From assembly GCF_026041215.1 (NCBI RefSeq), contig NZ_JAPEIQ010000039.1, forward strand, positions 1-64,000: a stretch of DNA of 64,000 nucleotides, written 5' to 3'. Made by a program: the position numbers and the translations under genes. The notes beneath the pieces are model-generated. The model was not told the DNA's origin, did no database searches, and saw only the letters and a program-made list of their open reading frames with translations. Of the stretch, positions 8,570 through 15,998 are shown in pieces; position 1 is the first letter of the stretch, and each line of letters starts with the position of its first letter. This DNA comes from Hoyosella sp. YIM 151337. Lineage in GTDB: Bacteria > Actinomycetota > Actinomycetes > Mycobacteriales > Mycobacteriaceae.

Positions 8570-9858
8570 AGAATTTCAGCGTGTACCGGGATATGTGGCA
8601 TATCCCGGGTGCCCCCGGCCTGGTAACGGGGGGTTTTGTGGCCCGCCTCGGACAAGGTGTCACGGTGATCGCGTGGCTGCTGCTCGTCCGGGAAACACGG
8701 GGCAGTTACGCGGAAGCCGCACTGGTTGCATCGGCCATTTCGCTCGCAACAGCATTCGCTGCCCCTATCGCGGGACGGCTAGCGGACCGGTTCAGCGCGA
8801 GCCGGGTGCTGCCGTTCTACGCCGTGACGTACTCGCTGAGTCAGTTGGCGCTGCTCGTGACCGTGCTCACCGGGCAGGCAATGCCGCTGCTGTTAGCCTT
8901 CGCGATGCTCTCCGGCGCAGCGTTTCCCCCAGTGTCCCCAGCGATACGTGCGACCTGGTCAGTGCTGACGTCACCCGGATCCGGCCGGTCTGCGTTACGT
9001 CCCACGGCGATGGCTGCGGAATCTGCGATGTTCGAATTCGTATTCGTGATCGGGCCGTTGATTCTCTCGACGTCAATTCTCGCCGCCGGGTTCTTCGTGG
9101 GTGCCGAATCCGCGGCCGTCAGCGGCCCCGCTGTTGCGCTCGGCGGCTCCGCTGTGTGCACCCTCATCGGCACGCTGTGGATCGCGCGCGGCACCGCCAT
9201 GCGGGCAGCCCGGACAGATAGTCCAGGATTCACCCGGGGCCTCGGCCCACTGCGCGCTGGCACCTTTGTTGTTCTCCTCGTCAGCGCCGCCGGTGTCGCG
9301 CTGGGTTTCGGTGCCGCCCCAGTCGCACTCGCCGCACACGCGAGCGAAAACTATGGAGCGTCGGGCGGTGCCGTCACAGGTGCGTACATTGCGGTCTGGT
9401 CGCTGGGCAGCGCAGCTGCGGGACTGTGGTTCGGCAGCCTTCGGCTGAACACGCCGCTGCGGGTGCAATACCTGGTGTTGCTCGGTGGTCTCGGTGCCGG
9501 TTACCTGCTTTGGATCATCGCGCCGAACGCCTGGACGCTGGCGGTCTTGCTCGTGGTGACAGGCGGCGTCATCGCGCCGGCGCTTGCCGTGACGGCCAGC
9601 CTCGTTGCGGAACTGACGCCGGAGACGATGCGCAACGAGGCATACACCTGGCTCACAACCACCAACATGGCCATCGCCGCGCTGGGGGCCGCCATCGCCG
9701 GCTTCGCAGTAGAACACGCCCCGATCACCGCACTATCCGGTGGCCGCAATGGATTCCTGCTCTGCGCGGTCGCGACACTTGCCGCGCTGGCCGCCGCCCT
9801 ATTCGTGCGCACACCAGCGTCGCGTATCGATGAACTGGATCGGGCGGTAGCGTCGTGA
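8566..9858 (+). CDS. MFS transporter, probable product exporter
   Basis: 430 residues with about twelve hydrophobic segments typical of the major facilitator superfamily. A loop AGRLADRFSASRVL between TM2 and TM3 matches the family's GxxxDRxGRR signature. The distribution of short loops and the single-polypeptide layout suit a proton-driven exporter of small molecules. Because it lies inside the biosynthetic operon, overlapping genes on both sides, it most likely secretes the product; import of the substrate-bound metal would need genes outside this window. Drug-efflux annotations would be equally compatible with the sequence alone. Confidence 0.83.
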   Translation: MKNFSVYRDMWHIPGAPGLVTGGFVARLGQGVTVIAWLLLVRETRGSYAEAALVASAISLATAFAAPIAGRLADRFSASRVLPFYAVTYSLSQLALLVTVLTGQAMPLLLAFAMLSGAAFPPVSPAIRATWSVLTSPGSGRSALRPTAMAAESAMFEFVFVIGPLILSTSILAAGFFVGAESAAVSGPAVALGGSAVCTLIGTLWIARGTAMRAARTDSPGFTRGLGPLRAGTFVVLLVSAAGVALGFGAAPVALAAHASENYGASGGAVTGAYIAVWSLGSAAAGLWFGSLRLNTPLRVQYLVLLGGLGAGYLLWIIAPNAWTLAVLLVVTGGVIAPALAVTASLVAELTPETMRNEAYTWLTTTNMAIAALGAAIAGFAVEHAPITALSGGRNGFLLCAVATLAALAAALFVRTPASRIDELDRAVAS

Positions 9859-10577
9859 TCAGCACAGACGTCGCGCGCGAATTGCTGGCACGCTGGGACG
9901 CGCAGCAGGAGCGGTACGCATTCCAGCGGGAAGAACGTTTCGACGTCATATGCGGGGTGCTGAAAGCGTTTGACGTGAGCGGACCCGTCGTGGATTTAGG
10001 GTGCGGACCCGGATCACTCGCGGCTCGCATTGCTCTGCACATTCCCGATGCTCAGCCGATTGGCGTAGACGCCGACCCTTTCCTCTTGGCTCTGGGAAAA
10101 GCTGCGTATCCGGGCGTTGAATTCGTTCAGGCGATGATCGGAGACGCCGGGTGGGAGAGGTGCCTGGAGCCGTACAGCGCCCCCTCAGCCGTCGTGTCAT
10201 CGACCGCGCTGCACTACCCGTCCACGAGCGTTCTTGGCGCGATCTACCGTGACTTGGCCCGGTTACTGCCCACCGGCGCGGTGCTGATCAACGCTGATAT
10301 GTTCCCGCTCTCGTGCGCCATTCTTGATACCGCCGCTTCGGCGCTGCCTGGGCAAGACTGGATCGGCGAGGATTGGAACAGCTGGTGGGAGAGTGTGCAG
10401 CGAGATCCGCGGGTCGCGGCGGCACTCAGTGCGCGGGCGCGAACAGCGCTGCCAGAGGGTGGTGACAACGGACTGTCCGCAGAAGCGCACATCACGCTTA
10501 TGCAGATCGCTGGTTTTCGGGCCGTGGGCGAGGTGTGGCGGCACGGCCGCAGTGCGGTCATCGTTGCTGCTAGATAG
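9855..10577 (+). CDS. SAM-dependent class I methyltransferase
   Basis: 240 residues. Motif I for SAM binding is VVDLGCGPGSLAARIA (residues 45-60), the acidic ribose-binding residue follows in GVDADPF, and the post-motif STALHYPSTSVL fits a methyltransfer site. It starts at a GTG overlapping the transporter stop and ends the six-gene operon; roughly 100 untranslated bases follow before the next gene, without an obvious hairpin. It probably tailors the pathway product by N-, O- or S-methylation. The target is unknown. Confidence 0.83.
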   Translation: MISTDVARELLARWDAQQERYAFQREERFDVICGVLKAFDVSGPVVDLGCGPGSLAARIALHIPDAQPIGVDADPFLLALGKAAYPGVEFVQAMIGDAGWERCLEPYSAPSAVVSSTALHYPSTSVLGAIYRDLARLLPTGAVLINADMFPLSCAILDTAASALPGQDWIGEDWNSWWESVQRDPRVAAALSARARTALPEGGDNGLSAEAHITLMQIAGFRAVGEVWRHGRSAVIVAAR

Positions 10578-10680
10578 TGCGCCCACACCTCCCCAAACCC
10601 ACCTATTTCGGGCATCGGCGGTCAGGACGCTGCATTGAGCACACACTGGAGTCAGCGGATCAGCAATCCAGGAGGCTACG

Positions 10681-11490
10681 GTGACGGACTATCGCGAATG
10701 GAACTTCGACGGGCACGGCGGCAGTATCTATGCACGCAGCTGGGATAACTCGGGGGCGAAATTCTGCGCACTGTTGTGCCACGGGTACGGCGAGCACATC
10801 GGCCGCTACGATCACGTCGCTGAGGCGCTCGTCGACGCCGGAGCAGAGGTACACGGCCTGGACCATCGTGGGCACGGCAAGAGCGCAGGCGAACGCGTTC
10901 TGATCACCGACTACGAAGAGGTCGTGGACGATGTGCACGCGCTCGCTGGACAGGTCAACCAGAGGAACCTTCCTGTCGTTTTGATCGGCCATTCGATGGG
11001 CGGGATGATCGCCACCCGGTACGCGCAGCGCTACGGAGACGAACTCACAGCACTCGTCCTTTCGGGCCCCGTCCTCGGGCAGTGGGATGCTGCCGCCAGT
11101 CTGCTGGCGGCAGCGGAAATTCCTGACGTGCCAATCGATCCCGCAACACTCTCTCGCGATCCTGATGTGGGGCGTGTATACCAAGATGATCCGCTGGTGT
11201 GGCACGGCAAGTTCAAGCGGACCACCCTAGAAGCCCTCCTCAGGTGCATCGACACCATCAACGATGCTGGAAGCCTTGGGCGCCTGCCGACGTTATGGGT
11301 GCACGGCGAGGAGGACGCGCTCGTTCCCCTCGATGGCACTCGCTTCGGAATCGACAAGATCCGCGGCGCCCGGTTCAGTGACAAGATCTTTCCCGGTGCG
11401 CGTCACGAAGTGTTCAATGAAACCAACAAATCTGAAGTGCTGCGTGATGTCATCGACTTCGTTCTTGAGATAGTCGAAGCACCCGAGTAA
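10681..11490 (+). CDS. Alpha/beta hydrolase, monoacylglycerol-lipase-like
   Basis: 269 residues. The nucleophile elbow GHSMGG, an upstream oxyanion region CHGYGEHIGRY, the acid in HGEEDALVP and the His in GARHEVFNE form a complete catalytic triad. The HGYGEH and DHRGHGKS motifs are those of serine aminopeptidase S33/monoglyceride lipases, such as Rv0183 of M. tuberculosis. It probably cleaves monoacylglycerols or related lipid esters. The GTG start has AGGAGG six bases upstream. The 3' end runs 41 bases into the convergent pknK gene. Confidence 0.85.
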   Translation: MTDYREWNFDGHGGSIYARSWDNSGAKFCALLCHGYGEHIGRYDHVAEALVDAGAEVHGLDHRGHGKSAGERVLITDYEEVVDDVHALAGQVNQRNLPVVLIGHSMGGMIATRYAQRYGDELTALVLSGPVLGQWDAAASLLAAAEIPDVPIDPATLSRDPDVGRVYQDDPLVWHGKFKRTTLEALLRCIDTINDAGSLGRLPTLWVHGEEDALVPLDGTRFGIDKIRGARFSDKIFPGARHEVFNETNKSEVLRDVIDFVLEIVEAPE

Positions 11491-14400
11491 GAAAGGCGGC
11501 CGAAACAGGCGGCCAGGCCACCGACTCGGCGGATGCGGTCATCTCACGCTCCACGTGGAGGAGCAGCTCCGCGATGTCATCGCCAGCATCGACAACGAAT
11601 CTCGGCATCCGAGCTTGCTCGCACTGGGCGAGGACTGGCATCACCGCGCGGACTGCCTGATCGCGCTTGCCCGCCGCCCACAAACACTGAGCGAGTAGCT
11701 GCTTGGCTATGAGCTGCCCCCGAGGGTGCGGAAACTCCGCCATGATCGAAACCCACTCGTCAGCCCACTGGCAGGCGAGTTCGCGCGCCGGTGCGGCGTC
11801 GGCGCGACTCAGCAGCAGGATCGCGCACGCTTCCCGCAGTTGCAGCAGGCGCGCGTCGCGCAGGGTCACGGGCCGCTTCCGAGCGTCGAAAGCAACCGGC
11901 ACGAAGCCGGCAGGGGCGTCGAGACCAAGCAGCATAGCTTCGTACTCCAGGCCCACGCGAAGCCTCGGCAGCGCATCGCTGTCGGCGCTTTCGATGCCGT
12001 CCGAGATGAACTCTGCTGCCGCAGCCAGGTCGCCGTAGTTCGCCATGATGCGCGCACCAGTTCCGAAGCGTGCATAGCGGAAGTCGGCCATTCCAGCGCG
12101 CGCGCTGACGAGCTGGCTTTCGGTGATGAAGAACTCCGCCTCATCCATCTGGTCGCGCTCGTATAGCAGGCGGCCGAGCAGTGCGGCGGGCAGGCGCGCT
12201 GCGTGCTTATTCATGCCCGCTATGCGTTTCACAGCCTCAACCGACCGTCTGAAGCTTTGTTCCGCCGCGTCCACATTGAGCGCTTCGAACTCAGCGATAC
12301 CGAGGGCAGCCGCCCCATAGATCATGCTGTGTCCGCCGCGGGCCCGCTCGTGGAACGGCTGTGCCCATTCTTGCAGCCGTCGCGCCTCGGCGACGTCGAA
12401 ACGTGCTCCCGCAGCGAAGGTAGCGGCGTTTGCCGCAGACGCCACCAGCCAGGCCGAAAACCGTTCAGGCTGGGCAAGGCACGTTTCGACAAGGCCGTCC
12501 ACTTTGTCGAAATGGTCAGTGAGACAGCGGATCACGCTGCGAGCCACGTCAGCTTCAACGCGGATCTGGTCGTTTTCGTCCTCTGGCAGCGAATCAGACG
12601 CCAGCATGGTCTGCAGTCGGGCGAGGAGCGCGAGCGCTTCCGGCACCTTAACCAGCAGGACGTTCGTCCACGCCATGATCAGCTGCAGCCGCGCAGTTGC
12701 GTGCACCTCACCTGGTGGCAGCTTCGCCAGCAGCGCGGCAAGCGAGCCGACTTGGGAAAGCTCGATCAGGCGCATGCCGTCTTTCTCGATCAGTTTGGCA
12801 GCCTCATTGGTGTCTCGGGCCGCAAGCGCATGGTCGACTGCGTCGCCCAGGGAGTGGTGGGCTGCGAACCAGCGTGACGCAGTGCGGTGCAGTTGCGGGA
12901 GCCGGTCCGGTTGCTCGCGTTCCAAACGGCGCTGCAAGAATTCGGCGAACATGGTGTGGAAACGGAACCACTCACGTTGCTCGTCGACGCGGTTGACAAA
13001 CAGTTCACGCTCCTCCGCTTCTTCGAGCAGGAGCTGGCCGGTCTGGACGTTCGCGAGGGCGGACGCGAGGCTGCCACACGTCTTTTCTGTCGTCGACGCG
13101 CACATCAGGAACTCCAGCATCCGCGGCTCTAAGCGGCTGATGACGTTCTCCGCGAGGAACTCCTCGATCGCGTAATGACGGCCAGTGATGTGATGGATCA
13201 ATTCACTCGTGTTCGACTGTCCGCGCAGCGAGATCGACGCCAATTGCAGCGCGGCAACCCACCCATCAGTGGACCGCGTCAGCTCGTCGACTTCAGCGGA
13301 TGAGAGTGGCAGCTTGCCGTGGTCGACGAGTAGCTTTCGAGCTTCGTCGTTGCCGAACCGCAACGACGCGGCGTCGATTTCCACCAGCTCGTCTTGCACG
13401 CGCATGCGGCCCACCGGCAGCCCGGTTTGAGTGCGTGTGGTCACCACTATCTGCAGATGGTGGCACCCGTGGTCGATCAAGAACTCCATCGCCTCGATTG
13501 ACACCTGTGCTGTCACTCGATGCCAGTCATCGATGATGAGGACGGTGTGCTGCCCGCGCTCGTGGATCTCATTGATCAATGAAGTGAGCACGTAACGTTC
13601 CGCCTCATCGCCATGTTCTTGCAACACCTGTGTGAGCTCTTGCGCGAGTTCTGGCTGCACACGCCGCAGGGCTTCGATGAGGTGCTCGAGGAACCAGACG
13701 ACGTTGTTGTCGTCACTGTCGACGGTCAGCCAAGCGACTGGCACGCCATTGTCGGCTAACTGCTGCCCCCATTGTGCGGCGAGCGTGCTCTTGCCGAAGC
13801 CGGTAGGGGCGTGAATAACGGTGAGACGGTATCGCTTTGCAGACATCAGCTGGCTGATAAGGCGCTGGCGGTGAACAAGCGGACGCCCCGGCGACGGTGG
13901 CCGGAAGCGGGTCGCTGGCGCAGGTGCGGGTGGGGTGTGCCGAGATGAGGGCGCCGGCGTGCGCTGCGGCGCGGTCTGCGACATGGTTGCCTCACCGACT
14001 GCAGAAAACGCTCGCCGCGTACGCACGCTCTGATCGGGGATCGCCATGTTGTCAGGATCGATCCCCAGGCGGAGCTGCACGTCGCGCAGTAACTCGCCAA
14101 ACGCAGCGGCTGACGCCGGGCGGGCCGACGGGTCGCGCTCCATCGCCGTTTCAATGGCGGCGCATACTTCCGGCGGAACGCCTTCGTCCCGCAGATCGGG
14201 GAGTCGCTGGGTGGTCATCCGTACGAACTGTGCGATGACGCGTTCACCCTCCCGGCGCTCGAACGCCGCGTGACCGGTGACCGCACAGAAAATTGTTGCG
14301 CCCAGGCTATAGATGTCGGCGGCGACAGAGGCAGTGTCACTTGTGAGTGTTTCCGGCGCGGTAAAAGCGGGGGAACCCATGAGGAGGCCGGCGGTGGTGG

Positions 14401-14932
14401 TGAAGCCGCCCGACACCCGGGCAATCCCGAAGTCCGTCAGCTGTGGTTCACCGTAGCTTGTGATGAGTATGTTGCCGGGTTTGACATCGCGGTGCAGCAC
14501 CCCAACGTTATGCGCGGTTTCGAGGGCACCAGCGATCTTGATGCCGATGCGGATCGCCTCGCGCCATTCGAAGGGTCCATTGCGGTGGATGAGTGTGTCG
14601 AGGGAGCCGCGCGGGTGGTACGGCATAACGAGGTAGAGGTGGCCGGATCCGGTCTTGCCAACGTGAAGCACATCGACGATGTTCGGGTGGCCGGAGAGCT
14701 TCCCCATGACGCGCTGCTCGCGCATGAAGCGATCAATATTGTCGGGACTGCCATCAACGGAAAGCACCTTGACTGCGACCACGCGGTCGAGGGCAGGCTG
14801 GTTGCAGCGGTAGACCACACCGAATCCACCACGCGCGATTACATGCACGTCGCTGAATCCGGCGGCTGTGAGTTCGTCCGGGATGTGTGCAGCGAGGTTG
14901 CGCTGCGTCACTTCCGGATCAACGTCAACCAT
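11450..14932 (-). CDS. pknK: PknK-type serine/threonine kinase with MalT-like STAND ATPase region
   Basis: 1160 residues. The N-terminal kinase has the glycine loop RGGFGVVY (34-41), K55, HRDVKPGN (147-154), DFG (167-169) and an activation loop with TTT (178-180). After a Pro-rich linker comes an AAA-like ATPase with Walker A HAPTGFGKST (374-383) and long TPR-like repeats as in MalT regulators; no C-terminal LuxR helix-turn-helix is visible. M. tuberculosis PknK links stress and growth to gene regulation. The start at 14932 matches the PknK N-terminus (VDVDP...); a GTG at 14974 has a better GAGGG site and would add 14 residues. It is convergent with, and overlaps, the hydrolase. Confidence 0.88.
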   Translation of the reverse strand: MVDVDPEVTQRNLAAHIPDELTAAGFSDVHVIARGGFGVVYRCNQPALDRVVAVKVLSVDGSPDNIDRFMREQRVMGKLSGHPNIVDVLHVGKTGSGHLYLVMPYHPRGSLDTLIHRNGPFEWREAIRIGIKIAGALETAHNVGVLHRDVKPGNILITSYGEPQLTDFGIARVSGGFTTTAGLLMGSPAFTAPETLTSDTASVAADIYSLGATIFCAVTGHAAFERREGERVIAQFVRMTTQRLPDLRDEGVPPEVCAAIETAMERDPSARPASAAAFGELLRDVQLRLGIDPDNMAIPDQSVRTRRAFSAVGEATMSQTAPQRTPAPSSRHTPPAPAPATRFRPPSPGRPLVHRQRLISQLMSAKRYRLTVIHAPTGFGKSTLAAQWGQQLADNGVPVAWLTVDSDDNNVVWFLEHLIEALRRVQPELAQELTQVLQEHGDEAERYVLTSLINEIHERGQHTVLIIDDWHRVTAQVSIEAMEFLIDHGCHHLQIVVTTRTQTGLPVGRMRVQDELVEIDAASLRFGNDEARKLLVDHGKLPLSSAEVDELTRSTDGWVAALQLASISLRGQSNTSELIHHITGRHYAIEEFLAENVISRLEPRMLEFLMCASTTEKTCGSLASALANVQTGQLLLEEAEERELFVNRVDEQREWFRFHTMFAEFLQRRLEREQPDRLPQLHRTASRWFAAHHSLGDAVDHALAARDTNEAAKLIEKDGMRLIELSQVGSLAALLAKLPPGEVHATARLQLIMAWTNVLLVKVPEALALLARLQTMLASDSLPEDENDQIRVEADVARSVIRCLTDHFDKVDGLVETCLAQPERFSAWLVASAANAATFAAGARFDVAEARRLQEWAQPFHERARGGHSMIYGAAALGIAEFEALNVDAAEQSFRRSVEAVKRIAGMNKHAARLPAALLGRLLYERDQMDEAEFFITESQLVSARAGMADFRYARFGTGARIMANYGDLAAAAEFISDGIESADSDALPRLRVGLEYEAMLLGLDAPAGFVPVAFDARKRPVTLRDARLLQLREACAILLLSRADAAPARELACQWADEWVSIMAEFPHPRGQLIAKQLLAQCLWAAGKRDQAVRAVMPVLAQCEQARMPRFVVDAGDDIAELLLHVEREMTASAESVAWPPVSAAFLTRVLRLSQERSR

Positions 14933-15025
14933 CGCCGGCCCCAATCGTTGGCGCCCCGTTACCAGAGCCCTCACTACGAGCCCTCGTGATCAGCATACCG
15001 CTGCATGGTCGGCAGGGTTCCGGTA

Positions 15026-15064
15026 GTGGACTTCTGCCTCCGGAAAGTGGAGGCAGAAGTCCAC
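15026..15064 (-). terminator. 16-bp perfect hairpin after the 116-residue membrane gene
   Basis: Two 16-base arms (15026-15041 and 15049-15064) pair perfectly around a 7-base loop, eight bases past the stop of the minus-strand gene at 15072. There is no clear U-run on either side. It also separates that gene from pknK, which reads in the same direction and begins below it. Confidence 0.6.
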
Positions 15065-15071
15065 ATTCTGC

Positions 15072-15422
15072 TCACCACATGGTGGCGAGCAGAATATTGA
15101 GGGTCGTCAAGCCGCCGACGGTGCCGATGAGTGCGTTCGAGACGCGCGGCTCATCGCGGTTGATGTAGACGAGCGCCGTGATCACAACGAGAACGATGAG
15201 TTTAATGCCGGCCCTGATGTGGTTGAGGTCGTTACCCGCTGCTTCATTGAGGCCGATGAGGAGGACTCCGGAGATGAGCAACAGAAACGCGCCGTGGAGC
15301 ATCCCAGGTGCCATGCGGGCGTCGCCTGTCTTCATGGCCTTCATCTGGTACAGCACGCCGCCGAGCAGGGCGACGACACCGATGATGTGTGTTGCGAGGA
15401 CAAAACCAATCACCACGTTCAT
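15072..15422 (-). CDS. Small four-TM membrane protein, unknown function
   Basis: 116 residues with about four hydrophobic helices: VVIGFVLATHIIGVVALL, MLHGAFLLLISGVLLIGL, LIVLVVITALVYI and IGTVGGLTTLNILLAT. A conserved-looking His lies in the first helix and in MLHGAFL, an arrangement also found in small copper/haem-associated or DUF-type actinobacterial membrane proteins, but no family could be named. The short loop MKAMKTGDARMAPG is basic. It sits downstream of the small protein at 15479 on the same strand, 56 bases away, so the two may be co-transcribed. Confidence 0.6.
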   Translation of the reverse strand: MNVVIGFVLATHIIGVVALLGGVLYQMKAMKTGDARMAPGMLHGAFLLLISGVLLIGLNEAAGNDLNHIRAGIKLIVLVVITALVYINRDEPRVSNALIGTVGGLTTLNILLATMW

Positions 15423-15478
15423 ACGACGTAGCGTAGTAGTTGCATCGCCGTGGTGATCGGCCGGGCAATGCCAGGCTA

Positions 15479-15682
15479 TTAGCCCTCTTCGGTTGCGGCG
15501 AGAACCTCGGTGCTCTCGGTCGCGCCAGTGGCGCCTGCGTCTCCGGCGTCACCGAGGCTTGCGAAGAGCTCAATCGAGCCAGTGGTTGCGCTCAGGAAGT
15601 CGGCAAAGCCACTGAACATGGCTCCAATATCGCCAAATCCACCGGTCGCCTCGATGAGTGCGATGATCGTTTCGATATCCAT
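15479..15682 (-). CDS. Small amphipathic protein, possible PorH/PorA-like channel peptide
   Basis: 67 residues, no signal peptide and no Lys or Arg. The first ~45 residues alternate hydrophobic and small residues with regularly spaced Phe and acidic residues (GGFGDIGAMFSGFADFL), resembling the short helical PorH/PorA channel formers of Corynebacterium, which also lack signal peptides and are acylated with mycolate. The tail is Ala, Gly, Thr and Glu rich. GAGGAG nine bases before the ATG supports translation. The resemblance is compositional, not proven homology; it could equally be an unrelated small acidic protein. Confidence 0.55.
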   Translation of the reverse strand: MDIETIIALIEATGGFGDIGAMFSGFADFLSATTGSIELFASLGDAGDAGATGATESTEVLAATEEG

Positions 15683-15998
15683 AGGTCAGGACTCCTCGTG
15701 AGAGTTTTTCGCGCGCCAAATAAACCTTTGTGCAAAGGCGGGCGGGGTGATTAACGGTGCGAGCGACGACTGTGTCGGGTTGAACGAACGAGCCTGGGCA
15801 ATTCCGCGACCGGCTGTTCGCTGGTTACCCTAGCGTGAATCGTTACCAAATTGGAACCCCCATTTGATGGTTTAAAGACCAATAGATGTGCCGCGCGGCA
15901 CAGCGTGCGGCGCGTACGGGGGAGCGGATATGTGTCGCGGCACGCATCACAGCCAGGCGGATGTGACCCCGGCGGTGCATCTTCCCTAGAATCGCGGG
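15683..15998. other. Intergenic region between the small acidic gene and valS
   Basis: About 316 bases holding the divergent promoters. A partly symmetric AT-rich patch (around 15840-15890) stands out from the GC-rich background. No T-box structure with a TGG-type antiterminator sequence was recognised before valS. Apart from the -10 of valS no feature can be assigned. Confidence 0.4.
15987..15992 (+). promoter_or_regulatory. -10 element of a leaderless valS promoter
   Basis: TAGAAT lies exactly 6 nt before the GTG at 15999, so transcription should begin at the start codon. There is no ribosome-binding sequence in the intervening bases. Confidence 0.55.

Noticed and set aside
15683-15998. 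T-box leader upstream of valS
   Set aside because: valS appears to be leaderless (-10 six bases before the GTG), leaving no room for a T-box in that transcript.
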